This document shows positions 50,402-59,712 of a stretch of 64,000 bases of DNA, piece by piece. The stretch spans positions 496,001-560,000 of the forward strand of contig NZ_CP108025.1 in assembly GCF_041435095.1 (NCBI RefSeq). The letters are read 5' to 3'. A program made the translations under genes and the position numbers. The notes below the pieces were generated by a model that searched no databases, was not told where the DNA came from, and saw nothing but the letters and a program-made list of their open reading frames with translations. How positions within the stretch are numbered: the stretch's first letter is position 1; each line of letters begins with the position of its first letter. The stretch comes from Kitasatospora sp. NBC_00315 (GTDB taxonomy: Bacteria > Actinomycetota > Actinomycetes > Streptomycetales > Streptomycetaceae).

Positions 50402-51376
50402 TCAGCGCAGGGCCCCGCGCAGTACGGCGTACTGCTCGGCGAGGGCCCGTCGTGACACCGTCGCGGTGGCGAGGGTGTCGAAGCCGTGGAACGTGCCCGC
50501 GAACTGGTGCAGTTCGGTGGGGACTCCGGCGTCGGCGAGCCGCCGGGCGTACGCGGCGCCCTCGTCCCGCAGGGGGTCGAACTCCGCCGTCATGACGTAC
50601 GCCGCCGGCAGCCCCGAGAGGTCGCCCACCCGGGCCGGCACCGCGTACGGCGGCGCCTCGCCGCGCCGCCCGGGGCCGAGGTAGTGCTCCCACATGTGCG
50701 CGCAGTTGCGGGAGTCCCAGGCGGGGGTGTCGGTGAACGCCAGCGCCGAGGGGGTCTCCAGGCGGTCGTCGAGGACGGGGTACAGCAGCATCTGCAGCCT
50801 CGGCGACGGCGCGCCCTGCTCGCGGGCCCGCAGGCAGAGCCCGGTGGCGAGGGTCCCGCCGGCGCTCGTGCCGGCCACCGCGACGCGCTCCGGGTCCACC
50901 GACAGCGCCCGGGCGCCGGCGCCGAGCAGCCACCGGTACGCGAGGTCGCAGTCGTCCAGCCCGGCGGGTGCGGGGTGCTCCGGGGCGAGCCGGTAGTCGA
51001 CGGCGACCACGACGGCTCCCGTCTCCCGGCACATCTCCAGGCACCGGGGGTGCTCGAAGTCGAGATCGCCCGAGATGAACGCGCCGCCGTGCAGGTAGAG
51101 CACCGCCGCGTGCGGCGCCGTGCCGCTCTCCGGCCGGTAGACGCGCACCGGCACCGTGCGGCCCGCGCCGTCCGGGGCGACGGTGTCCTCGACCCGCACG
51201 CCCTCGGCCTCGGCGACCCACAGCCCGGCCATCCTGGCCACCCGGATCCGGCGCGCGGCCTCCTTGCGCACCGCGTGCGGGTCGCCGTGGTCGACGCGCC
51301 GGAAGAGCCGTACGGTCCGGGCGAGTTCCGGATCGATCCGGGTCTCGTACGGCGCGGCCGCGAAGCCGTCAGGCAT
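50402..51376 (-). CDS. HSL-family alpha/beta hydrolase
   Basis: 324 aa. Oxyanion motif [20 protein letters not shown] (about 94-113), nucleophile elbow [20 protein letters not shown] with Ser at about 170, catalytic Asp in [11 protein letters not shown] (about 268) and His in GTFHGFDTL (about 298). Complete hormone-sensitive-lipase-type esterase, length normal. It overlaps the cupin-like gene by 8 bp. In the cluster it may hydrolyse a thioester or ester, or edit the carrier protein. Confidence 0.9.
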   Translation of the reverse strand: MPDGFAAAPYETRIDPELARTVRLFRRVDHGDPHAVRKEAARRIRVARMAGLWVAEAEGVRVEDTVAPDGAGRTVPVRVYRPESGTAPHAAVLYLHGGAFISGDLDFEHPRCLEMCRETGAVVVAVDYRLAPEHPAPAGLDDCDLAYRWLLGAGARALSVDPERVAVAGTSAGGTLATGLCLRAREQGAPSPRLQMLLYPVLDDRLETPSALAFTDTPAWDSRNCAHMWEHYLGPGRRGEAPPYAVPARVGDLSGLPAAYVMTAEFDPLRDEGAAYARRLADAGVPTELHQFAGTFHGFDTLATATVSRRALAEQYAVLRGALR

Positions 51377-52157
51377 CGGTCCCGTCCTTCCTCACAGGTG
51401 CCGGCCGCCGTTCGGCGCCGGGGTCGGACGACGCCGGGCGGGGGCCGGGCCCGGACGGCCGGGGGTGGCGCAGGACGAGCAGCCGGGCGCCGGCACTCCC
51501 GGCGGTGCCCGTCCACCCGCCGCTGCCCGGCGGCCGCCAGCCGACCGTCTCGGGCGGATTCGCGCCGCCCTCCGAGAGCACACTGCCCGCCACCACGAAC
51601 AGGAACTGCCCGCCGGGGCCGGCCGGCGGCACGACGAGCGGGGCGCCGGGGCCGGCGACCGTGCAGCCGACCAGCAGGCCGTCGCGCTCGTCCTCCAGCA
51701 GTACCGACGCCTCCGCTCCCGCCCGGCCGGCCTCGCCCCCGGCGGTGTCGACCTCCCGGTGCAGGCTGCGCCCGGCGCGCCTGGGGAGCAGCTCCCGGGA
51801 CTCCGGCATGAAGGAGGTGGCCTGGGTGCCGCGCGCCCGCAGGGTGAAGTAGCGCAGCGGTGGATCGCCGCCGGTCAGCGGGCCGTAGACGGTGTCGGCG
51901 TCGGCGTAGTGCGCGACCAGGGCGCCGACCGGCCGGCGGCCGAACAGCGCGCCCGGGGCGCCGTAGAGGATCTGGAACTGGTCGACGGGGTGGAAGTGCG
52001 GGCGCAGGACCTGGTTGCGCTGCTCCACCAGATACGCCTGCGGGCCCTCGGAGGGCGCGGCGCCGCCGAAGTAGTCCAGGACCTTGCCGATCCTTCCCTC
52101 GAAGACCACCCGGCGTGCCACCGCCTGTGCGGGCGTCACCCACTGGGGCTGGTCCAC
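51369..52157 (-). CDS. cupin-like protein
   Basis: 262 aa from GTG 52157 with a strong AAAGGAGGTG ribosome site. Residues ~45-75 have a cupin metal motif-like stretch (QRNQVLRPHFHPVDQFQILY then GAPGALFG), i.e. HxHxxxxQ. A second beta-barrel-like half ends PAGPGGQFLFVVAGSVLSEG. The C-terminal ~50 residues are Pro/Gly/Ser-rich. Could be a metal-dependent oxygenase, isomerase or a binding protein. It overlaps the hydrolase gene downstream. Confidence 0.6.
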   Translation of the reverse strand: MDQPQWVTPAQAVARRVVFEGRIGKVLDYFGGAAPSEGPQAYLVEQRNQVLRPHFHPVDQFQILYGAPGALFGRRPVGALVAHYADADTVYGPLTGGDPPLRYFTLRARGTQATSFMPESRELLPRRAGRSLHREVDTAGGEAGRAGAEASVLLEDERDGLLVGCTVAGPGAPLVVPPAGPGGQFLFVVAGSVLSEGGANPPETVGWRPPGSGGWTGTAGSAGARLLVLRHPRPSGPGPRPASSDPGAERRPAPVRKDGTDA

Positions 52158-52227
52158 GGCCGCACCTCCTTTCGATCGTCCGCCGGCCGCCGGTCGTCCG
52201 GCGTCCGGTCCCACCGCTGCGGGCGGC

Positions 52228-53019
52228 TCACCGCTTGCGGAGCATGGTCACCGCGAGTGCGGCCGACTGGACGAAGAACTTGACCTCGTTGCCGACCGCC
52301 ACCAGGCGGAAACCCTCCTTGGCGTACTGCCGGGCGAGCCCGGTGCTGGGGGCGAAGATCCCGGCGGGCTTGCCCGCCGCCGCGCAGGCCGCCAGGACGG
52401 CCTGCCGGGCCTCGTCGAAGGCCGGCCCGCCCGGCCGCCCGGGCTGCCCGAGATCCATGGCGAGGTCACCCGTCCCGATGAAGAGCAGGTCGACCCCCTC
52501 CGTCCGGGCGATCGCCCCGGCGTTGCGCACGGCCTCGCGGCTCTCGATCTGGACGATGCAGAGCACCTCGTGGTTAGCCGTCTCGAAGTACCGCTCGGAG
52601 TCGCTGTAGTAGGCGCTCGCCCGGATCGGGTTGACGCCCCGCGCGCCCTGCGGCGGGTAGCGGGTGAACCGCGCGGCCCGCTCCGCGTCCTCGGCCCGGT
52701 CGACCTTCGGGACCATCACCCCGGCCACCCCGAGGTCGAGGGCGAACTCGATGTCGTGGCGGTCCAGGCGCGGCACCCGGACGATCGGGGTCACCGGCGT
52801 CCCCGACAGCGCCTGCACCTGGTGCAGCGCGTCGGCCTTGGTCATCGCGGCGCCCTCCATGTCGACGACCGCCCAGTCGATCCGGGTGTACGCGGCCGCC
52901 TCGGCGAGCATCGCGCTGCCGCTCACCAGGAACAGCCCGTACGCGGGGCCGTCGGCCATGGTCCGGCGCAGTCCGCTCCCGGACCGCCGAAGACGGCGGT
53001 CCTCGTCCGCACTCGTCAC
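52228..53019 (-). CDS. HpcH/HpaI-family class II aldolase/citrate lyase-like
   Basis: 263 aa from GTG 53019. Motifs in order: YGLFLVSGSAMLAEAAAY, WAVVDMEGAAMTKADALHQV (about 49-68), TPIVRVPRLDRHDIEFALDL, GVAGVMVPKVDRAEDAERAA, CIVQIESREAVRNAGAIART (metal-binding Glu) and LLFIGTGDLAMDLGQPG (metal-binding Asp, about 180). Such TIM-barrel enzymes perform reversible divalent-metal-dependent aldol reactions, usually pyruvate or a 2-ketoacid with an aldehyde. Here it may build a hydroxylated ketoacid or split one; the beta-hydroxyacid dehydrogenase in the same operon is a plausible follow-up enzyme. Confidence 0.88.
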   Translation of the reverse strand: MTSADEDRRLRRSGSGLRRTMADGPAYGLFLVSGSAMLAEAAAYTRIDWAVVDMEGAAMTKADALHQVQALSGTPVTPIVRVPRLDRHDIEFALDLGVAGVMVPKVDRAEDAERAARFTRYPPQGARGVNPIRASAYYSDSERYFETANHEVLCIVQIESREAVRNAGAIARTEGVDLLFIGTGDLAMDLGQPGRPGGPAFDEARQAVLAACAAAGKPAGIFAPSTGLARQYAKEGFRLVAVGNEVKFFVQSAALAVTMLRKR

Positions 53020-53140
53020 TGCTGCTCCTCCTCGGTCGTTCGGACCGCCGGCCCACCGCCCGGTCCCGGCGGGCCGCGCCTGCGGCCCGGGAGCGGGGAC
53101 GGGCCGGCGCGGGGTGCACCGCCGTGCCGCGCGGAGCGGA

Positions 53141-53899
53141 TCAGCTCGGCCGGATGGTCCGGTGGATCTCGTTCCAGTTCTCGGCGAGCAGGTCGAGGTA
53201 GGTGGTGAAGCCGCGCTCGATGTGCGCGACGTCCTCGGCGGTGCGGCAGGCCTTGGCCGCGGTCGAGAGGGAGTGGATCTTGTGCTCCTTCTCGGTGGCG
53301 CCGATGTGCAGGTAGAAGTACTCGCAGTTCTCGTGGAACTCCTCCAGCTCGTAGTGGCCGCGGTAGTTGCGGACACCCTCGTAGAGGTGGACGAGCTGGG
53401 GGTAGGCGTGCCACTCCTGGGCGAGCAGCGCGCCGCAGACCTCCTGCGGGTACGGGCTGCTGAAGACCTTCTCGCCCTCCTCGATCAGCCGGACGGTGGA
53501 GGGCAGCAGCGGGGCGGCCACGGTGTCCAGGTCGACCGCGTGTCCGCGCAGCCGGCCGAGCAGCGTCTCGAAGAAGTCCTTCAGGATGACCGAGTGGACC
53601 TTTCTCGGGTTGCCGAGGCCCATCTCGTCGTAGAGGTTCTCGACCGTCTCCGCGCGCGCCGCGATGTCCGTCATGTTGAGGAACGCGAGGGCGATGCGCA
53701 CGGGGGTGCGGCGCACCCGCTCGTAGAAGTTCTTGGCGACCAGCTCGACCTCGTCGGCGGTCAGCTCCTGCGCCATCCACAGCTCGTAGAACGGGTTGCG
53801 CAGCGCCGGGTGCTCGGAGCAGCCGCGGGCGAGCGAGTGGATCCGGTCGTGCGCCTCCTCGGGCGAGAGCGGGACGGAGTGGTCGAGTGTGGCGGTCAT
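53141..53899 (-). CDS. heme-oxygenase-like diiron oxidase (HDO family)
   Basis: 252 aa, all-helical TenA/heme-oxygenase-like fold. Candidate iron ligands: Glu92 and His102 in NLYDEMGLGNPRKVHS, Glu162 in ALLAQEWHAYP, then His198, Glu203 and His206 in FYLHIGATEKEHK. The E/H/E/H/(D,E)/H order matches HDO enzymes, which use O2 for N-oxygenation, desaturation, C-C cleavage or ring formation on amino and fatty acids; here the fifth ligand is Glu and the last motif is one residue longer than the H-x3-D-x2-H I expect. The ferredoxin gene upstream could provide electrons. The substrate is probably amino-acid derived, by context. Confidence 0.8.
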   Translation of the reverse strand: MTATLDHSVPLSPEEAHDRIHSLARGCSEHPALRNPFYELWMAQELTADEVELVAKNFYERVRRTPVRIALAFLNMTDIAARAETVENLYDEMGLGNPRKVHSVILKDFFETLLGRLRGHAVDLDTVAAPLLPSTVRLIEEGEKVFSSPYPQEVCGALLAQEWHAYPQLVHLYEGVRNYRGHYELEEFHENCEYFYLHIGATEKEHKIHSLSTAAKACRTAEDVAHIERGFTTYLDLLAENWNEIHRTIRPS

Positions 53900-53962
53900 G
53901 TCGTGTCCCCGGTGGTGTGGGTGGGTGTGGGAGTGGTCGGCCGGACGGTCGGTGGCGACCGG

Positions 53963-54196
53963 TCAGTCGACCAGGTGGATGCAGGAGGCGGGGCAGGCCC
54001 GCGCGCAGATCTCGGCGAGTTCCTCCAGGTGCTCGGGCACCTCGGCCTGGCTGTCCTCGCCGCCGGGCTGCTCCAGCAGGCGGCCCTCCTCGCGCACGTA
54101 GGCGAGGAAGTCGTTGCCGATGCCGAAGAGTTCCGGTGCCTCCTCCTCGCACAGGCCGCTGTTCTGGCACTCGGCCTGGTCGATCCAGATCCGCAT
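53963..54196 (-). CDS. [3Fe-4S]-type ferredoxin
   Basis: 77 aa. Typical P450-ferredoxin layout: Cys10 and Cys16 in AECQNSGLCEEEAPELF and Cys68 in ARACPASCIHLVD; the middle position of the usual CxxCxxC is not Cys (CQNSGLC), which fits a [3Fe-4S] cluster. Extra Cys64 and Cys72 are unusual. Very acidic, as expected for an electron donor. Lies between the 426-aa unknown and the diiron oxidase, so it may serve the diiron enzyme, the two P450s, or both. No ferredoxin reductase is in the window. Confidence 0.9.
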   Translation of the reverse strand: MRIWIDQAECQNSGLCEEEAPELFGIGNDFLAYVREEGRLLEQPGGEDSQAEVPEHLEELAEICARACPASCIHLVD

Positions 54197-54251
54197 GGGT
54201 GGTCCTTTCCGGGCGAGGCGGGGCCTCACCCGAGCGGGGGTGGGGGTGGGT

Positions 54252-55532
54252 TCACACCGCCGGCGCGGGAGCGTCCGCCCGGACGACCGCGCCCAGCCGG
54301 TAGGTCTCCTCGACGACCACGCGCAGCCACTCGCCGTAGCGGATGACCTGCGGCAGCTCGTCGGCGGTGAACGTCAGGGCCTCGTCGTGGCTCATCCGCA
54401 CGACGCGGAAGTCGCCGATCATCGGGGTCATCGTCCGCTCGGCGCCGTCGGCGGTGTGGCGCAGGGCGAACGAGGCGCGCCCGCCGCTGGAGCAGCCGAT
54501 GCTGCGGTGCCCCCGGTAGTGGGCGTCCTCGTTGCGGAACAGCATGTGGCCGCCGTGCTTCTCGACGAACTGGCCCTGCAGGCAGCCCGGTCCGTAGAGG
54601 CTGCGGATCGCGCCGCGCTTGAGCTTCAACATGCGGGCCCGGATGGTGCGGTGGAGCTGCTCGGCGGATTCGTGGCCCAGCTGTTCGGCGTGGTCGGCGA
54701 GTTCGATGCCGTCCCGCAGCTGGGTCTCGGTGAAGAAGGCGCCGCTGGTGGTCATCTCCTCGGGGCGGTCGAGCAGGTCGCCCATCGGGCAGGTCAGGGT
54801 CACGTGGTCGGCGCGCAGCACCGGGTCGGCCAGTGCGGCCCGCATGACGGCGCGGACGACCGAGCAGCTGTCGCCGTCCGTCTCGACGGCGGTCCTGGTC
54901 GCGGCGCGGAGCCGGTCGTGCGCCGTGCGGGCGGCCGGCGCTCCGAAGACCTCGGCCAGCACCTCCTCGACGTCGGGTGTGAGGTGCTCGGTGTCGATGT
55001 CCTCGCGTGCCATCGCGCCCTCGGTGCGGAACCAGGCGCGCCCGTCGATCACCGAGAAGAGCTCGTGCGTCTCCTGGACGAGGGGGCGCAGCCGCTCCAC
55101 CCGGCGGGCCAGCGCTAGGAGGGTGGCCGGGGGCTGCTCGCCGGGGGCGACGAGGCCCGCGTACAGCGCGTGGCGGGCGTGCAGCACGTCGCGGACCGCG
55201 GCCGAGTCCACCCGCTCGACCAGGTCGTCGAGGCCGGTCGAGGCGGTGTCCAGGGCGAACAGACAGAGCATCAGGTCCGCCTCCTCGTCGTCCCAGGCGA
55301 GCGGGTCGCGCAGCCGCAGCGCCTCGAAGGACGCCCGGAGGTCGGCGCGCACGCGGTACTCGCCCTTGTGGAGCAGCCAGTGGTGGCGGCTGTACACGAG
55401 GGGGCGCAGGCAGGCCTCGAACACTCCGGCCAGGCAGTGCTCGTCGGGGGCCGCCGCCACGGCGGCGCGGAACTCCTCGGCGGTGTCCGCCGCCTCCAGG
55501 GGCGAGGCCGGTCCGGACGAGAGCGAAGTCAT
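54252..55532 (-). CDS. unknown 426-aa protein, first gene of the minus-strand biosynthetic operon
   Basis: 426 aa, no family recognised. No signal peptide or membrane segments; mixed alpha/beta composition. Conspicuous parts: YSRHHWLLHKGEYRVRADLR (about 47-66), DDEEADLMLCLFALDTASTG, DSCSVVRAVMRAALADPVLR, HVTLTCPMGDLLDRPEEMTT, and a His/Cys/Gly-rich stretch GPGCLQGQFVEKHGGHMLFR followed by NEDAHYRGHRSIGCSSGGRA (about 318-357). The clustered His, Glu/Asp and Cys could bind metal or form an active site. Its first position, next to a ferredoxin and a diiron oxidase, suggests a pathway-specific enzyme, possibly redox. Two close paralogous starts are not evident; ATG 55532 is preceded by AGGAGAAAC. 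Confidence 0.75.
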   Translation of the reverse strand: MTSLSSGPASPLEAADTAEEFRAAVAAAPDEHCLAGVFEACLRPLVYSRHHWLLHKGEYRVRADLRASFEALRLRDPLAWDDEEADLMLCLFALDTASTGLDDLVERVDSAAVRDVLHARHALYAGLVAPGEQPPATLLALARRVERLRPLVQETHELFSVIDGRAWFRTEGAMAREDIDTEHLTPDVEEVLAEVFGAPAARTAHDRLRAATRTAVETDGDSCSVVRAVMRAALADPVLRADHVTLTCPMGDLLDRPEEMTTSGAFFTETQLRDGIELADHAEQLGHESAEQLHRTIRARMLKLKRGAIRSLYGPGCLQGQFVEKHGGHMLFRNEDAHYRGHRSIGCSSGGRASFALRHTADGAERTMTPMIGDFRVVRMSHDEALTFTADELPQVIRYGEWLRVVVEETYRLGAVVRADAPAPAV

Positions 55533-55636
55533 GGTTTCTCCTGGGGTGCTGGGTGGGGTCAGCTGTCCTGGGGCGGAGAGGTGGCGGCCGGAACGTCAGC
55601 GCGGCGCCTCGGCAGCCTGACACATCCGATCGAGGT

Positions 55637-55681
55637 CTTGCAATCATTCGGATTCTTTATGCAGATTCCTGCAAGTAATTG
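55637..55681 (-). promoter_or_regulatory. AT-rich promoter/operator island of the minus biosynthetic operon
   Basis: About 50% AT within very GC-rich surroundings, 105-150 bp upstream of the first gene of the minus operon. It contains CTTGCAAT (55637-55644) and GCAAGTAATTG (55671-55681), facing inverted copies of sequences in the second island. A minus-strand promoter TTGCAG with TAAAGA is plausible. The full divergent gap 55533-56316 holds no supported gene. Confidence 0.5.
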
Positions 55682-55923
55682 ACAGATGGTCATCTCGATG
55701 ATCTCCGCCGTCGGCGCCCGGCCACCGGGGTCGCGAAGCGGCGGGCCCGTCCGGACGATGCCGACCGGACCTCGGCGGCGCTCGCCGCCCTCGCCCCGGG
55801 CCTCGATCCGGCCCTTCGTCCGCCGGGGGCACCGACCGGGGGAACGTCGCACGACGCGACGGGCACCCCGGAGCGGCGTCGCACCGCGGACCGGACCCGG
55901 CACCGCCCACGCTAAACGAACCC

Positions 55924-55960
55924 GCAATCTACTTGCAATAGAGTGAAAATATGAGACACC
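55924..55960 (+). promoter_or_regulatory. second AT-rich promoter/operator island, divergent operon
   Basis: GCAATCTACTTGCAAT (55924-55939) followed by an A-rich run (GTGAAAATATGAG). It shares CTTGCAAT with the first island, and CAATCTACTTGC is nearly the reverse complement of GCAAGTAATTG there. It lies about 360 bp before the condensation-like gene at 56317, leaving a long leader. Confidence 0.5.
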
Positions 55961-56316
55961 ATTGAGTCGGCTGCGCGGGGCACGTCCTCGCGGAGCGGGA
56001 AGCGGCAGCGGGGGCCGGACCGGACCCCCACCGCACCACCGCGGCACCCCGTACGGGCGAGTCCCCGACGCGGGCGGACGCAGCGGTCCCGCCCCGGCCG
56101 ACTCCCCCGTACGGGGCCGGCCACACCGGCGCCGGCCGGTCGCGACCCGCTGCCACAAGCAGATCGGACCGCTCGCGGGGCGACCGGCCCACCCCCGGCC
56201 GCCCGCCGGAGGCCACGCAGGCCGCCGCAGGTCCGCACGGACTCCCCGTCACGGACCGTCCGCCGACGCCGAACCGCGCACAGCCGTGGGCGGGCGCACC
56301 CCACAGGAGGCCACCG

Positions 56317-57806
56317 ATGACTTCGCCAGCGCTCCACCCGGTGCACTTTCGCGCCGACGGCCGGCCGCCCGCACCGCTGGCCTGGGGGCAACTGGCCTTC
56401 TGGGACGTCCTGCGCTGGCTGCCCGAGGGCGACGACTCGCCCAATCTGTACCGATGGCTCCCCGTCCCGGCCGGCGCCGGGCTCGACCGGGTGACCACCG
56501 CGCTCGGACTGCTCCTCGAACGCCATGAGTCCCTGCGCACGCGCTACTTCGAACAGGGCGGCGCCCCGACCCAGCAGGTCCTGGCCGAGGGCGTGCTGCC
56601 CGTGCACCTGTACGAGGCCGCCGGTCCGGACCTCGCGGCGCAGGCCGAGGCGCTCGGCGCCCGGCTGCGCCGCGGCGCCACCGACCACGCGCGCGACCTG
56701 CCCGTCCGCGCCGCCGTCCTGACCCGGGGCGGAGCACCCGTCGCCGTGGTGCTGATGATCAGTCATCTAGCGGTGGACGCCTGGAGCTTCCGGATCGCGC
56801 TGCGGGATCTGCGCACCCTGCTGGCGGAGCCCGCGCCGGACGCGTCGGCGCTGCCGGCCAGATCCCGGCAGCCCGCCGAACGGGCCCACTACGAGGCCTC
56901 CGAGGCCGGCCGGCGCCGGGAGGCGGCCACCCTCGCGCACTGGGAGCGCCGGCTGCGGAGCGCCTCACCGACCATGCTGGAGAAGTCCGCGCTGACCCGG
57001 GCCACAGGTCGGGACTGGGCCACCATCGACTCCCCCGCGATGGCCCTCGCCCTGCGCGCACTCGGCAGCCGCACGGGCACCGGCCCGGGCACCGCCCTGC
57101 CCGCCCTGCTGGGCCTGCTGCTGTCCTTCCGGGTCGGCGAGCCCGAGGCCGCGCTGCGTCTGATCGTCGCCACCCGGTTCGCCCCCCGGGACCGCGACTA
57201 CGTCGGCGCGTTCAACCAGAACGGCCTGCTCCACCTGAAAGTGGCCGACGAACCGCTGGAGCGCTACCTGCGCGGCGCCGTCACCACCGTGATCGAGGCC
57301 CAGCGGCGCTGCGAGGCGAACCCGCGCACGGTGGAGGAGCTCGTCGCCACCGTCGCGGCCGAACGCGGCTTCACCCCCGACAGCTACTGCTTCTTCAACG
57401 ACGTCAGCTTCCACGGCGACCGGGCGCCGGCGGCCCCGCGCGCTCCGGACGCGGACGGGCCCGGGGCTCTCGCCGCCGTCGCCGCCTCGCTGCCGCTCAC
57501 CCGCGTCGAGCACCTGCCGCGCGACGACGCGCAGAAGGGCTCCAAGCTCTTCCTCTCGCTGCACCGGCTGGACGAGACCTGCCGGATCACGCTCTGCCTG
57601 GACCCGGCGTTCCTGGGCCGTTACCGGGCCACCGACCTGCTGGGCGACCTCGAACGGCTGCTGGTCCGGGCCGTCACGGATCCGGCGGCGGAGATCGGCG
57701 GGCTGCGGTGCGCGTTCGCCCCGGCCGGCCCCGCCCCGCAAGCGTCCACCGCCGCGCTCGCGGCACCGCTCACGCACCACCGCACACAACAGTCAAAGGG
57801 TACGAA

Positions 57807-57810
<4 letters not shown>
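56317..57810 (+). CDS. free-standing condensation-domain-like protein
   Basis: 497 aa with AGGAGG ribosome site at 56305-56310. An NRPS condensation fold without A or T domains: LERHESLRTRYFEQGGAPTQ (C2-like, about 67-86), the catalytic motif ISHLAVDAWSF at about 148-158, VGAFNQNGLLHLKV, SYCFFNDVSFHGD and DAQKGSKLFLSLHRLDETCR (C7-like region). HHxxxDG is degenerate: first His is Ser and Gly is Ala, but the general-base His and the Asp remain. It is homologous to the protein at 60726. Likely joins an acyl/aminoacyl carrier thioester with an amine or alcohol. Its stop overlaps the ABC ATPase start (GTGA). Confidence 0.85.
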
Positions 57811-58748
<938 letters not shown>

Positions 58749-58853
58749 CGACCCGTCGAGCGGCCCGCCCCCGGCGGACGGCCCGGACCGCCGGACCGCC
58801 GGCGCCGAGCGGCGCCGCCGCCGGCCGACCGATCACCTTCGAAAGGCGCCCCC

Positions 58854-59648
58854 ATGGCCCTGTCCCTCGACCCCGCGCGGGCCCCCGCCCTGCGGGAGTT
58901 CGCGTACTGGATGTACCGCTACCGCAGGACCTGGCGCGGCACGGTAGTCGTCAACGTCGCCAACCCGCTGCTCTTCCTGGCCGCCATGGGTGTGGGCCTG
59001 GGCCGGCTGGTGGACCGCGGCGGCAGCGACTACCTGCACGGAGCCCCCTACCTGACCTTCTTCGCCCCCGGCCTGCTGGCCGCCGCGGCGATGCAGAACG
59101 CCTTCCTGGACTCGGCCGGCCCGGTCTTCCAGTCCGCCCGCAAGCGGGGGAACTTCCGCGCGGCGGCGGCCACCCCGATGCGCCCGGCGGACATCTTCAC
59201 CGGGCACCTGCTCTTCACCGGCTTCCGGATCCTCACCAGCGCGCTGGCCTTCGTCGCGGTAGTCGTCGTCACCGGGGCGGTGCCCTGGCGGCACTGCGTC
59301 CTGCTGCTGCCGGCCGCGCTGCTGACCGGTCTGGCGTTCGCGGCGCCGGTGAGCGCCTGGGCGATCACCGTCACGCAGTTCACCCGGATCAACGGCGTCT
59401 TCCGCTTCGTCCTGCTCCCGCTCTACATGTTCTCCGGCACCTTCTACTCCACCTCCCAGCTCCCCGACTGGCTCCATGCCGTGGTGTCAGTCACTCCCCT
59501 CTACCAGGGCATCCAGCTGTGCCGGGAGATCGCCCTCGGCACCGCCGACCTCCCGGACACCGGTGTGCACGTCCTCTACCTGGCCGTGATGGCGGCGGCG
59601 GGCCTGGTCCTGGGGCGCCGCACCTACGCCCGCCACCTGTACGGCTGA
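58854..59648 (+). CDS. ABC-2 type permease (NodJ-like), first of two
   Basis: 264 aa. About six membrane helices: VVNVANPLLFLAAMGVGLGR, YLTFFAPGLLAAAAMQNAFL, LTSALAFVAVVVVTGAVPW, CVLLLPAALLTGLAFAAPVS, FRFVLLPLYMFSGTFYSTSQ and VLYLAVMAAAGLVLGRRTYA. The SARKRGNFRAAAATPMRPAD cytoplasmic loop and the PLYMFSGTFY stretch are hallmark NodJ/ABC-2 elements. Works with the ATPase at 57807 and the paralogous permease at 59713. Confidence 0.9.
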   Translation: MALSLDPARAPALREFAYWMYRYRRTWRGTVVVNVANPLLFLAAMGVGLGRLVDRGGSDYLHGAPYLTFFAPGLLAAAAMQNAFLDSAGPVFQSARKRGNFRAAAATPMRPADIFTGHLLFTGFRILTSALAFVAVVVVTGAVPWRHCVLLLPAALLTGLAFAAPVSAWAITVTQFTRINGVFRFVLLPLYMFSGTFYSTSQLPDWLHAVVSVTPLYQGIQLCREIALGTADLPDTGVHVLYLAVMAAAGLVLGRRTYARHLYG

Positions 59649-59712
59649 CCCTCGGCCCGGCCCCGCGCCGCGCCGCGCCCCCCTGCGATCCGGAAGGCAG
59701 GCTCCTCCGCCC

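Noticed and set aside
53141..53899. Thiaminase II (TenA) or PqqC
   Set aside because: The TenA active-site Cys/Glu context and pqq neighbours are not seen, while a carboxylate/His ligand set of the diiron oxidase type is present.
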